Positions 1 through 9,100 of a DNA stretch of 64,000 nucleotides are shown one piece after another; within the stretch, counting starts at the first letter, position 1, and each line of letters opens with the position of its first letter. Position numbers and translations under genes: made by a program. Where the stretch lies: the NCBI GenBank assembly GCA_016720145.1, contig JADJXV010000001.1, positions 62,001 through 126,000 of the forward strand, written 5' to 3'. The notes below the pieces were generated by a model that was not told the DNA's origin, did not search any database, and saw nothing but the letters and a program-made list of their open reading frames with translations. The DNA is from Ignavibacteria bacterium (lineage in GTDB: Bacteria; Bacteroidota; Ignavibacteria; Kapaibacteriales; UBA961).

Positions 1-1
1 G

Positions 2-859
2 ACCGATTGTACGCCGGAAGCGCTGATTTCGCTTCATGAAAATAATCCTAAGAGCTTGCTTATACACCGTGACGAGTTAAGTGGTTTGGTTGCTAGTTTT
101 GACCAATATAGCAAAGGTGGAGAAAGTCAAAAATACTTGCAAATATGGAATGGATCGGCAATTAGCGTTGCAAGGAAGGGTAGTGGAATGACTCGAATTG
201 ATAGTCCTCACATTTCGATTTTAGGCGGAATCCAGCCGGAAATCCTCCCTAAGCTGGCTGAAAAAAGTAGAATTAGTGATGGCTTTCTTGATAGATTTTT
301 GTTCTGCTATCCAGAATCCTGCATAGCTCAGCCGGATAGTATGGAAGTGGTCAATTGTACTGCATGGAGCGATTGCATTTCCAAGATTTACGAGATAACT
401 CCTGTACAAGATGAGGTAACAGGTGAGATTACACATATACCAATTCGATTAAGTGCTGAAGCACAAGTCATACTTTCAGAATACAATGAAGTTTTGCGAG
501 GAATGATAAATAATACGATCAGTGATCTCGAAAACCCCACTGGTGGAATTTGCGCAAAACTCCGAATTTATTTATATCGGTTCGCTCTGATTCTACAAGC
601 AATCCGCTATGGATGTGGAGAGAGTCATCAGTTCTTGGAAGTGGATGCAGAATCCGCTAAAGCTGCTGTCCATTTAGCTGAGTACTTCCTCAATACAGCT
701 TTGAAAGTTCATTCTAATTTAAGTGCCAAGATGAAGAAGTCATTCGATATTAGTAAAGTACATAGACTGATTTCTAATGGAAAAACCTATCGTGAAATAG
801 TAGGGATGACAGGACTATCCATAGGCACTATAACAAATTATTCAAAGCAAAAACCATAG
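2..859 (+). CDS. DUF3987 family protein (mobile-element replication-type), 5' end outside window
   Basis: The reading frame is open to the window edge, so the gene begins upstream and about 285 C-terminal codons are visible. The signature DELSG, followed by a conserved GG and a tryptophan-asparagine-glycine (IWNG) stretch, matches the DUF3987 family, helicase/primase-associated proteins common on integrative elements and phages of Bacteroidota. The last 35 residues (ISNGKTYREIVGMTGLS region) look like a resolvase-type helix-turn-helix, suggesting DNA binding. It is followed by an HTH gene and a zinc-ribbon/toprim protein, a typical mobile-element set. The family's biochemical role is not established; replication or primase function is inference from neighbours. 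Confidence 0.75.
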   Translation, partial: TDCTPEALISLHENNPKSLLIHRDELSGLVASFDQYSKGGESQKYLQIWNGSAISVARKGSGMTRIDSPHISILGGIQPEILPKLAEKSRISDGFLDRFLFCYPESCIAQPDSMEVVNCTAWSDCISKIYEITPVQDEVTGEITHIPIRLSAEAQVILSEYNEVLRGMINNTISDLENPTGGICAKLRIYLYRFALILQAIRYGCGESHQFLEVDAESAKAAVHLAEYFLNTALKVHSNLSAKMKKSFDISKVHRLISNGKTYREIVGMTGLSIGTITNYSKQKP

Positions 860-1286
860 TAATTAATGAACAAATGTTCTAACATAATGCTATAAATATA
901 GTTGGGGTGTACAAGTGTGCCGAAAAAGATTGAACGACTTGAACAGTATTCAAAACATTTGTACAAGTAATAAGTATGAGATAAACACAGTCATAGAGTA
1001 CATACAACTTCTTTACAATCAGTTGGTTAATTGAATGTTGAAAGCATAGTTTTCAGAATTTTTTCAAATCAATGAACACCGCAACTGATTGTTAAATATT
1101 GGTCTATATGGTTTTGTTCAAATATTCAGCATATTATAATGAAATATTATAAAAAGGCAAATCAAATTAAAATTTGCTGTGTTCAATAAATAACGGACAT
1201 AACTATAATGACAGAATTTGCAGTTCAGTTGCAACCAAGAAAATCTTATCATAAACAAAAGACATTTAACTACATTTTATAAAACT
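860..1286. other. AT-rich intergenic region
   Basis: No convincing gene, RNA or strong hairpin is visible in these roughly 430 bases. The sequence is AT-rich and contains short repeats of TTGTAC-like words (for example near 909 and 960), too short to call operators. An in-frame TTG upstream of the next gene at 1218 lies here but has no ribosome binding site. Confidence 0.4.
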
Positions 1287-1700
1287 ATGGAAAATCAAAA
1301 TTCAATTCTAAAAGCTCAGAGTGAGCTTGGTGTTAATTTCGAAGCACAGAGATTTAATATAAGCGGCATTGAGCTTGAAGAAGTCCTTAAGGCATACGGA
1401 ATGACCCAAAAAGAATTCGGGGTAGCAATCGGCAAGTCAAGGGTGACCGTGTGCAGAATGATTAATGAAGCAGGGAAAATCAAACTTAGATATGCTCAGA
1501 TTTTAGAAAAAGCCGTTGGTAGTCCTATTTACACGATGGTCATTTCACAGTACAGGGAAAAAAAAGCCAAAAGATTGGAACACGAGATAAAGTTCCGAGC
1601 AGTACGTATTGAGGCAGAACGATTAAAGCAGGAGAAAAAGGAAGAGGCACGGCTGAAAAAGCTGGAGATGTCTAAATTATCAAGCAATAAATGCGAGTAA
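1287..1700 (+). CDS. XRE/Cro-like helix-turn-helix protein
   Basis: This is a 137-residue protein. A helix-turn-helix sits in the first half (LEEVLKAYGMTQKEFGVAIG, then SRVTVCRM), with the TQKEFG...SRVTV pattern typical of lambda-repressor-like folds. The C-terminal 60 residues are strongly charged (repeated E/K/R, e.g. EAERLKQEKKEE) and probably form a coiled coil. The ATG at 1287 is chosen because the open frame upstream starts only with a TTG at 1218 and would add an unstructured leader. Its place between DUF3987 and DUF6371-like genes suggests a regulator of the mobile element. Its DNA target is unknown. Confidence 0.65.
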   Translation: MENQNSILKAQSELGVNFEAQRFNISGIELEEVLKAYGMTQKEFGVAIGKSRVTVCRMINEAGKIKLRYAQILEKAVGSPIYTMVISQYREKKAKRLEHEIKFRAVRIEAERLKQEKKEEARLKKLEMSKLSSNKCE

Positions 1701-1917
1701 CCGCCTAAATCCATATAAATTAACAAGTAATACTTCAGCAACTGTATCAATATTGTATCATTTAAAGTCAATTGATTGCACTTGAGTATCATAAACGTTC
1801 GTACGTGTACAAATTTGATAAAATAAAGTGCAGTTGCCGGAATTCTTGAATAAAACCATCGAATCTATTCACAAAATGAAGCTTCAATCGTAAAAATTGT
1901 CTTGAATATAATGGAGA

Positions 1918-2952
1918 GTGTATGAAAAATTAGAATTTAATCGAAATCGAAAGTCTATTCCACAATGTCCATGCGGCCGAAGCAATTCGAATGGGAAGTT
2001 TGCATCGTTTGAAGGCTATGAAGACAAAGGATATTGCTTCTGCTGTATGAAAACATTTTTACCTGATGGTAAAATTAAAATGCCTGATAAATTACAGGTA
2101 TATTGTAAAATAGAACGGGAAGTTTCTTTTATATCGGAAGAGATAGTCAAGCAATCATTGCAAAACTATACTCGAAATATCTTCTATCAATGGCTGGTTG
2201 AGTTATTCGGTGTGCATAAGGCGACGGAAATATGCAAGAAGTACAAGATTGGCTCTTCAGACCATTGGGAGAAGCGAGGCGCAACGATCTTTTGGTATTG
2301 CGATAGTAAGGGAGCGTACCGTTCCGGTAAAATTATGCTTTATAGCGCAGACGGGCATCGAGTCAAGAAGCCGTACGAGCATTGCAACTGGGTTCATGCC
2401 GTTGCCAAACTGAGCAACTTCCACTTTTCGCAATGCTTTTTCGGTGAACACTTGTTGAGTAAGCCTGAGAATGCAAATAAGCCGGTAGTAATCGTGGAGT
2501 CAGAAAAAACGTCTATCGTAGGAAGTGTTTATTTCCCGGATATTATTTGGTTAGCATGTGGCGGTGCATCGGGTCTTACCGAATCCAAATGTAGAATCCT
2601 GAGAGGACGGAATGTAGTTCTGTACCCAGATTTAGGCAAGTTCGAACTTTGGAGCGTGAAAGCGGTGGATCTGCGGAATATTTGTGCATCCGTGAAAGTA
2701 TCAGATTATTTAGAGCGGCAAGCGAGTGAGGAAGACCGGCAGGGAGGATTTGATATTGCTGATTATTTGATACAGTTTCCGGTGGGTGAGGTGGTGGGGG
2801 ATGAAAATGAATCTGAAGAAGTATCAAGGCAAGAACCCATCCGGAGCTGCTCGTCACAACTTGATCTCAATGTAGGTTTTTATGAATTTCCTGAATTCGA
2901 CTTACCTGAGAGGTTTAAGGAGTATGAAAGGTATGCTGGGGTGGAGTTGTAA
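1918..2952 (+). CDS. DUF6371/toprim-like zinc-ribbon protein
   Basis: This is a 344-residue protein beginning with a zinc-ribbon: CPCGR at about residue 19 and CFCC at about residue 41, as in primase N-termini. The centre (VVIVESEKTSIVG) carries the glutamate of a toprim-type fold, and an aspartate-containing strand (LYPDLGK) follows where toprim proteins have their DxD-like acidic residues. This arrangement fits DUF6371 and related primase-like proteins found beside DUF3987 genes on Bacteroidota elements. The start is a GTG at 1918, because a TAA lies in frame at 1909 and no ATG is available. The C-terminal 60 residues are acidic and look disordered. A primer-synthesis role is inferred, not shown. 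Confidence 0.65.
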   Translation: MYEKLEFNRNRKSIPQCPCGRSNSNGKFASFEGYEDKGYCFCCMKTFLPDGKIKMPDKLQVYCKIEREVSFISEEIVKQSLQNYTRNIFYQWLVELFGVHKATEICKKYKIGSSDHWEKRGATIFWYCDSKGAYRSGKIMLYSADGHRVKKPYEHCNWVHAVAKLSNFHFSQCFFGEHLLSKPENANKPVVIVESEKTSIVGSVYFPDIIWLACGGASGLTESKCRILRGRNVVLYPDLGKFELWSVKAVDLRNICASVKVSDYLERQASEEDRQGGFDIADYLIQFPVGEVVGDENESEEVSRQEPIRSCSSQLDLNVGFYEFPEFDLPERFKEYERYAGVEL

Positions 2953-3245
2953 AAGTAAGTTATTTGTATGTATAGAGTTGAATGAAATATATTTGACAGA
3001 ATATTACTTGCAATTGTATTTCTGTAATAAAAAAGTGAAGAATAAACCTAACCCATAATTCAAAATACTGAAACTATACATCATCATCAGAACTTGCGAA
3101 ATTATATGCTTGATTATGTCACTATATCATAGTAAGTTGCGTATATACAGTGATATTTGAAACCTGATACTATACTATTGGATATATAGGATTTAATATA
3201 AATACATACAAATTAATTTTTTTTAAATTTTATGAGAGTCATGAG

Positions 3246-6041
3246 ATGAAAAGAAATGTTACTCTATTCGCAGTTACAGCAATGTCTGTAGTTGTTTTCT
3301 TTGGGGGGTGTAATCCAGAGCGAACGTTACAGCCTACAGCGGACAATCAAAAAGATGCTATCGTAGATTCTACCTCAACCGGTTCCCTGATATCTAATCA
3401 GTATATTGTTGTTTTCAAATCCGAGGGAGGTATTCAAAACAATTCTAAAAAGGTAACTACTTTAGTAAATTCAATTATAACTGAGTATGCCATCCCTGAA
3501 AAATCTATAGGGGTTATCTTTGAATCAGCCTTACAAGGTTTCTCAGCAAAAATTGATGCAAATACAGCAGGATTGCTTGCAAAAGATCCACGAGTGGAAT
3601 CAATAGAACAAGATAGAGTAATATCTATAGAACCAATTGAAATTGAAGCAGATAAAACAGCTTTAAATTCTGTACCCACAATTCAAGCCCAGACACCTCA
3701 ACCTCCTTGGGGAGTTACTCGCATTGGTGGATCAAGTAGTGGTATAGGTAAAACTGTTTGGATTATTGACTCTGGTGTTGATATAAACAGTCCATATTTA
3801 AATATTGATTCGAGAAGTATTAATATTCTTGATCAGAAACAGAATGCAAATGATGAAGATGGTCATGGCAAGTATGTTGTAATAATAATTGCAGGTAAAA
3901 AAAACGATTACAATAGTGTTGTTGGAGTTGCCGAAGGAGCGAAGGTTGTTGCCGTAAAAGTATTTTCTAAAGGTAAGGGCAATTTTACTACAATAACGGC
4001 AGGAGTTGATTACATCACTAGTATTGGAAATGCAAAGACAGGTGATGTTGTAAATATAAGTATAGGTTCAAATAATCCCGTCCCCTTTGTTGATCCCTAT
4101 ACCTCATATGCATTGGAAAAATCAATAAAAGCAGCTGCATCAAAAGGAATAAAAATAGTAATAGCTGCTGGACAACCGAAGGATTTTTCTAACGGGCAAT
4201 TAGCTAAGAATTATATTCCTTCTAAGGTTAACGGAACTAATATATATACTGTAGCAGCAATAGATACAGATAGTAAATTGGCTCCTTGGTCTAATTATGG
4301 AAGTGACCCTTGTGATTTTGCCGCACCTGGAGATGGTATAGATGTAGGTATTCGAGATAGTAAAGGTAAACCTAAATTGATTAGGGGGACATCATTTGCA
4401 GCACCACATGTTGCCGGAATATTATTATTGGGACAAATTACCAATGATGGATACGTAAATAAAGGTGGTAGTCGTATCCCAATTGCATACAGAGTAGGAG
4501 CAACAACTATAGACTTTAATGGAAAACAACCATCGAACCAAACAGTGAATAATGGACAATCTGCCACATTTATGTCAAATCCAAAGAATGCGTCCGTATT
4601 TCAATGGCAAATAGCAAACGGTACAAGTTGGCAGAACTTGAAAAATGGAGGAGTTTATAATGGCGTTTCAACTCCAATATTGACAATAAGTAATTCTTCA
4701 GGGATGAATGGATATAAATATAGAATCAATGCGAAATATAACAACCATTCTTCCTCTACATGGACACCATCGAATCCAGCTATTTTAACAGTGAATTCAG
4801 TACCTGCTAATCAAGCACCATCAATCGAATGGCAGAAATCTTTTGGGGGAAGTGGAAATGATATAGCAACTTCCGTTCAATCAACAAGTGACGGTGGTTA
4901 TATCGTTGCTGGTTATACTAATTCAATTGATGGTAATGTTACAGGAAATCATGGTGGAGAAGATTGTTGGGTATTAAAACTCAATTCAAATGGTAGTATT
5001 CAGTGGGAAAAAACTTTCGGTGGTAGTGGTGTAGATCGTGCTCAATCAATCAAACAAACAAGTGATGGTGGATATGTTATGGCGGGATTTACAGAATCAA
5101 ATGACGGTAATGTGACTGGGAATCATGGGCAAGGAGATTATTGGGTAGTAAAACTCAATTCAAGTGGTGATATACTGTGGCAAAAATCGATGGGTGGCAG
5201 TGGGAATGATGGTGCGGGATCAATTCAGCAAACAAACGACGGCGGTTACATAGTTGCTGGAATTTCTGCATCAAATAATGGAGATGTTACTATTAATCAT
5301 GGCAATACTGATTACTGGGTTGTAAAACTAAATTCAAGCGGAACTATTCAATGGCAAAAATCGCTCGGTGGAAGTAGTGAGGAGCAAGAATATAATAGTG
5401 TACAGCAAACAAACGATGGCGGTTATATTGTGGCAGGTGCATCAAGTTCTAGTGACGGTGATGTAACGGGGAATCATGGTGGATTTGATTATTGGATTGT
5501 TAAATTAAATTCAAGTGGAAATATTCAGTGGCAAAATTCATTGGGGGGCAATGGGTATGATTTCGCTTCATCAATTCAACAAACAAGCGACGGTGGTTAC
5601 ATCGTCGCCGGAAGTTCTGAATTAAATAATGGAGATATAACTGGTAATCATGGGTATACTGATTACTGGGTAGTAAAACTGAATTCGAGTGGTACTATTC
5701 AATGGCAGAAATCTTTAGGGGGGAGCGGGTATGATGGAGCTTTTTACATCCAACAAACAAGTGACGGCACCTTTGTTGTTGCAGGAACAGTAAATTCAAT
5801 CGATGGAGATGTTACAAGGAACCAAGGCGATAGTGATTCTTGGATAGTAAAACTAACTCCAAGCGGCACTATTATTTGGCAAAAATCAATTGGAGGTAGT
5901 AGTTTTGATGCTGCATATACTCTTCAACAAAATAACAATGGAGGATACATAGTAGGTGGTATTTCTGGATCAAATAACGGTGATGTAACAGGAAATCATG
6001 GCGGCTTTGATTTCTGGATTGTAAAACTAAAATTTCCGTAA
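3246..6041 (+). CDS. Lipoprotein subtilisin-like (S8) serine protease with seven C-terminal repeats
   Basis: This is a 931-residue secreted protein. A lipobox ends at Cys22 (FFGGC), so it is probably a lipoprotein anchored after signal peptidase II cleavage. Residues about 50-130 resemble an I9 inhibitor propeptide (QYIVVFKSEGG). The S8 catalytic domain follows, with Asp175 (IIDSGVD), His207 (DGHGKYV) and Ser383 (GTSFAAPH). The usual GTHVAGT motif after the His is changed to GKYVVII, which is unusual. An Ig-like segment (about 430-520) comes next, then seven repeats of about 58 residues. No T9SS sorting domain is present. It lies beside mobile-element genes and upstream of a possible attachment site, so it may be cargo. 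Confidence 0.85.
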   Translation: MKRNVTLFAVTAMSVVVFFGGCNPERTLQPTADNQKDAIVDSTSTGSLISNQYIVVFKSEGGIQNNSKKVTTLVNSIITEYAIPEKSIGVIFESALQGFSAKIDANTAGLLAKDPRVESIEQDRVISIEPIEIEADKTALNSVPTIQAQTPQPPWGVTRIGGSSSGIGKTVWIIDSGVDINSPYLNIDSRSINILDQKQNANDEDGHGKYVVIIIAGKKNDYNSVVGVAEGAKVVAVKVFSKGKGNFTTITAGVDYITSIGNAKTGDVVNISIGSNNPVPFVDPYTSYALEKSIKAAASKGIKIVIAAGQPKDFSNGQLAKNYIPSKVNGTNIYTVAAIDTDSKLAPWSNYGSDPCDFAAPGDGIDVGIRDSKGKPKLIRGTSFAAPHVAGILLLGQITNDGYVNKGGSRIPIAYRVGATTIDFNGKQPSNQTVNNGQSATFMSNPKNASVFQWQIANGTSWQNLKNGGVYNGVSTPILTISNSSGMNGYKYRINAKYNNHSSSTWTPSNPAILTVNSVPANQAPSIEWQKSFGGSGNDIATSVQSTSDGGYIVAGYTNSIDGNVTGNHGGEDCWVLKLNSNGSIQWEKTFGGSGVDRAQSIKQTSDGGYVMAGFTESNDGNVTGNHGQGDYWVVKLNSSGDILWQKSMGGSGNDGAGSIQQTNDGGYIVAGISASNNGDVTINHGNTDYWVVKLNSSGTIQWQKSLGGSSEEQEYNSVQQTNDGGYIVAGASSSSDGDVTGNHGGFDYWIVKLNSSGNIQWQNSLGGNGYDFASSIQQTSDGGYIVAGSSELNNGDITGNHGYTDYWVVKLNSSGTIQWQKSLGGSGYDGAFYIQQTSDGTFVVAGTVNSIDGDVTRNQGDSDSWIVKLTPSGTIIWQKSIGGSSFDAAYTLQQNNNGGYIVGGISGSNNGDVTGNHGGFDFWIVKLKFP
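4830..6038 (+). repeat. Seven tandem 58-codon repeats in the subtilase gene
   Basis: Each unit runs from WQKS.GG through QQTSDGGYIVAG, NNGDVTGNHG and DYWVVKLNSSG. Spacing is about 174 nt, and the fourth unit is one codon longer. The pattern resembles beta-propeller blades of the kind found in secreted Bacteroidota proteins, and seven blades would close a propeller. Confidence 0.85.
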
Positions 6042-6215
6042 GAAATCCATTTTGGGAGTAATTAACACCATTGTGATTGATATTTATAGTATCTTGTCAT
6101 ATTCTGGAATGATTACATTATAGCATATAATTTTAATTATTTACCCCTATGCCGTCCCCTTGATATTTAACATCCCGTAACTCGTTGATATTAAAGAAGT
6201 ATTTAAACAGGTTCA

Positions 6216-6234
6216 ACTCCCTCCCTGACCACAT
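6216..6234 (+). other. Possible tRNA 3'-end remnant / attachment site
   Basis: The segment reads like a tRNA T-loop (GTTCAACTC) followed by a plausible 7-nt acceptor strand (CCTGACC) and a discriminator A, but no matching upstream tRNA body is present and the 5' side of the T-stem does not pair well. A terminator follows directly. Such tails are left at the far end of elements that integrate into tRNA genes by tyrosine recombinases. The identity of the tRNA is not known. Confidence 0.3.
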
Positions 6235-6269
6235 AAAGCGTTTAATACGAAAGTGTTAAACGCTTTTTT
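6235..6269 (+). terminator. Strong intrinsic terminator
   Basis: A 14-bp stem (AAAGCGTTTAATAC with its complement, one G-U pair) closed by a GAAA tetraloop is followed by a T-run. It lies about 190 nt after the subtilase stop and immediately after the tRNA-like tail, so it may originally have ended a tRNA transcript. Confidence 0.8.
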
Positions 6270-6643
6270 ATGTTTAAAAGAACACTCGTATTTTCTCGTT
6301 TCGACGTCTTGTAATGATGAGATATTCGCAAATCTATATTGTTAACACTCTTTTTTTCGACGTTTACTTTACCATTCTCGTGATAATCCAAAAGATATGT
6401 TTTACTTGGCAAGTCAAAAGATTATAGTACTTGTTGAAGATGTGTCCGTTGACCAAATTTGTTTCAAGAGAAGTCTGAAAGCACATTGAATTCATCTACA
6501 TTTGGACCCTAAAAATCATAGTGAATTTATTTTTGTTCCAAAGGACGACATTTTGTATTTTGCAGTCAAGTATTTCAATTTATTGCAATGACTTATAAAT
6601 GTCACGATGGTTGATGGTCAATTTCTTTTTAAAAAGGATTTTC

Positions 6644-6727
6644 ATGAGAACTTTTCTCCATGTTGCTACACTGTTTGGTTTATTTTCAATCAAATCAACA
6701 GCCCAGCTCGTAGTTAATAACTGCTAG
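6644..6727 (+). pseudogene. Truncated secreted-protein start (signal peptide remnant)
   Basis: A 27-codon frame begins with ATG after a purine-rich AAAAAGGA and encodes a plausible signal peptide ending in STAQ, then stops after six more residues. It looks like the 5' end of a gene for an exported protein of the kind common in this window, cut by a stop codon. It could also be a short leader peptide. Confidence is low. Confidence 0.3.
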
Positions 6728-6995
6728 AGTTGGATTGGTAAATGTTTAAATTTTCACCCAATTTGAAGCAAATCGATAGAAACTATAATGTCCAAATGTT
6801 TTGTATAAATAACTTAACTAGTTTGATTATGGTTAAGTTATAATCGATTATTATTAATCAAATGTAAATATTGTAGGCATTGTACTTGAAATGATTAATT
6901 TTGTGAAGTCAGATAATTCCAAAAATTCAACTTTACACACTTTCTGTTATAGAGCTATACTTGAACTATCCACTGTAGAGTAATTTACTGGGTAC

Positions 6996-7087
6996 AAACA
7001 TAGGAGGCACAAAGTAACCACAAAGTATACAACAAGATAGGCGTATCTATAGTGAACTTTGTGGAGTACCTTTGTGCCTTAGTGTTT
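6996..7087. repeat. Palindromic repeat, copy 1
   Basis: This is an imperfect inverted repeat of about 92 nt with arms around GGCACAAAGTAACCACAAAG and its complement. A second copy in the same orientation lies at 15437-15537; the central TATCTATAGTGAACTTTGTG block is shared. It lies 6 nt beyond the stop of the minus-strand gene ending at 7094 and could also serve as its terminator hairpin. Confidence 0.8.
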
Positions 7088-7093
7088 CAAAAA

Positions 7094-8698
7094 TCACTTC
7101 TGCTCACCAACCTCTACTTTCAATTCCCCCTCCGCCTGCTCTGCTTCTTGCGCTGCTAACCTCGCTGCCTCTGCCTCTTCGAGCGCTTGCTGATGTTCAA
7201 TATGAAGAATCTTCCGCTGTATGATATGTTCCCATAATGGCTCAAACTGCAAAATCTCCGCCGAATCCAATGTTCGAGGTAATTCACTTAATTTACTTAA
7301 TAATGGAGTACATACAGCAATTATCTGCTCGACTGATGCTTGCTTGCTCAGTACGGCTTGCAGAATTTTACTAAAGGTAAATGCTCTCGTCGGTTTATCC
7401 TTTCGATAGCGCTGTTCATATTTTTTCAGGGAATTTTCGCTCATCTTGTGCAAGGTGTCTGCGTGGAGGTGTTTGAGAAAGAGCAGAACAATAAACGCAA
7501 AATTTGCGCCTTGCTTGTCCTTTTGAGAAAAGGTAAAGTCTGCCTTCGTGACCGACGGTGCACGCCGTACAAATGGATACTGCCCAAGATCAGCGCCAAG
7601 CTTGAAAGCCCATCCGCTCTGATGCGCATACCACAAATATCCCTTATAGAGCTTGACCTGTTCTTTGAACATCAGCAATGTATCTCGTTTCTTCACATAT
7701 TTTTCTAGCTGTGTTACCGCCTCGGCTGCCTCAGCGAACTCCAACATTTGCAGACACAACTCAATATAATTGATCATACAATAGCACCAATTCGGAGTAC
7801 CCTCAGGAAGGAGGGCTTTCAGCACCTTCGACTCTGCTTTTGCCTCATCCCTTTTCCGCATAAGAATATACTCGGCAACACGACGATGGGATACTTCCCC
7901 ACGTCGCAATGCCGTAGAAAATTTAGGATACTTGTCATAGAACCTATCAAATTCATTGCAGCTCTCAACCGATGCAGCATGATCACCGGTTATCGAATAT
8001 ACTTGCACTTTTAGGCGAAAAAGAGCTGCCCGATAGCTATAACTCTCCTCTTTTGCGAACCTTTCTTCTAGGGAACGCAATGCTTGAAAAGCCCGATTAA
8101 TATCCGTGTTATCAGGCGCAGAATTCCGAGCGGTAATTGTCATAATTCTCAAATACTCTTCCTCTATTTCTACCTCCGCTGCAGCCCTTCGCGCTACTTC
8201 TTTTCTGCGAGTGGTCAGCGATTCAAAATCCTTACGATTACCTCGTGCTTCTGCATCTAACTGAAGCAGGCGCAGCATCTCGTATTGTATATTCGTGAGT
8301 TGGTACTCCGTAGCAATCGTGAGCGTATAATTGCAATACGCAAGAGCAGCGATACTCTTGCCGTATGACGACAACATCTTAATTATTAAAGACATACGCA
8401 TACACTCCACCAGAGCCCATTGATACTCTCCGTCTTTCTTTCGATCAATTTTCACCGTCAGGAGTTCTTTCTCGAGCCGCTTGTAGAGTCGTGACTTGGC
8501 TGAACGGTAGGCGACAGTATTCTCCTCTGAACCAAACAAAAGTCGGGCAGCATCGCGATCTGTGCGAATACTTCCGTCGAGCAATCCGCTAAAAAAAAGG
8601 GCATCTCCGGTCGGTTTTTCTCCCTTTTTGGTCGAAAAACGATGTTTTCCGGTCGTAAGCCGTTGCAACAATTCAGCAGTTTGACGAAGCTCATTCAT
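7094..8698 (-). CDS. Uncharacterised alpha-helical repeat protein
   Basis: This is a 534-residue protein with no signal peptide or membrane segment. The sequence is almost wholly alpha-helical and rich in A, E, L and R, with TPR-like helical pairs in the middle (about 110-420). The first 90 residues are basic and contain an LYKRLEKELL helix. The C-terminal 40 residues are an acidic, alanine-rich helix (EAEAARLAAQEAEQAE). I do not recognise a named family. It is transcribed away from the 60-residue secreted peptide gene at 8918, with 219 bp between them. Homology to TPR scaffold proteins is inferred only from composition and helix pattern. Confidence 0.6.
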   Translation of the reverse strand: MNELRQTAELLQRLTTGKHRFSTKKGEKPTGDALFFSGLLDGSIRTDRDAARLLFGSEENTVAYRSAKSRLYKRLEKELLTVKIDRKKDGEYQWALVECMRMSLIIKMLSSYGKSIAALAYCNYTLTIATEYQLTNIQYEMLRLLQLDAEARGNRKDFESLTTRRKEVARRAAAEVEIEEEYLRIMTITARNSAPDNTDINRAFQALRSLEERFAKEESYSYRAALFRLKVQVYSITGDHAASVESCNEFDRFYDKYPKFSTALRRGEVSHRRVAEYILMRKRDEAKAESKVLKALLPEGTPNWCYCMINYIELCLQMLEFAEAAEAVTQLEKYVKKRDTLLMFKEQVKLYKGYLWYAHQSGWAFKLGADLGQYPFVRRAPSVTKADFTFSQKDKQGANFAFIVLLFLKHLHADTLHKMSENSLKKYEQRYRKDKPTRAFTFSKILQAVLSKQASVEQIIAVCTPLLSKLSELPRTLDSAEILQFEPLWEHIIQRKILHIEHQQALEEAEAARLAAQEAEQAEGELKVEVGEQK

Positions 8699-8917
8699 AG
8701 AATCATTCCTGCAATATATTAATCAGTATATCAAATACTTAGTATCATCACCGGCACCACTATCCGGGTACAAACTTACGCATAAATCCTCAATTACCCC
8801 TGCAACAAAATCGACATTACTGTCCCTCCAACCACTATGATTGCATACTCCTAATTATCTATTTTGCCTAATAGTTAATTCACTTTTTCTTGTTCATTGT
8901 TTTTAAGGAGTATTCTT

Positions 8918-9100
8918 ATGTGGTCAGTCATACTATCCATTCTTCTCTCTCTCGGTATTGTTCCGCCGGGTGCGACTCTCTCCGACTATCAAACGCAGCA
9001 GGTAGCCCTGCAGAATCAAACCTCCGTGCAGAATCAAATTGTCATTGATCAGCAGACGGAAATCACACAAGGGTGGGATGAGCAAGTAATCAATCCGTGA
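8918..9100 (+). CDS. Small secreted glutamine-rich peptide
   Basis: This is a 60-residue protein. The ATG at 8918 is preceded by a perfect AAGGAG (8905-8910) at 7 nt spacing, which is strong support that the ORF is real; an upstream in-frame TTG at 8897 is rejected. A hydrophobic N-terminus (WSVILSILLSLGIVPPG) looks like a signal peptide or membrane anchor. The remainder is rich in Q, N and T (QQVALQNQTSVQNQIV) and has no cysteine. Its function is unknown. It is divergent from the helical-repeat gene at 7094. Confidence 0.6.
   Translation: MWSVILSILLSLGIVPPGATLSDYQTQQVALQNQTSVQNQIVIDQQTEITQGWDEQVINP

Larger units (their letters stand above)
6270..7093. other. Gene-poor region with decayed coding remnants
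   Basis: No intact gene is visible. A 33-codon stop-to-stop stretch at 6490-6591 (plus strand) has protein-like composition (DPKNHSEFIFVPKDD) and may be a C-terminal fragment. A truncated signal-peptide ORF lies at 6644-6727. A palindromic repeat occupies 6996-7087. Confidence 0.4.
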
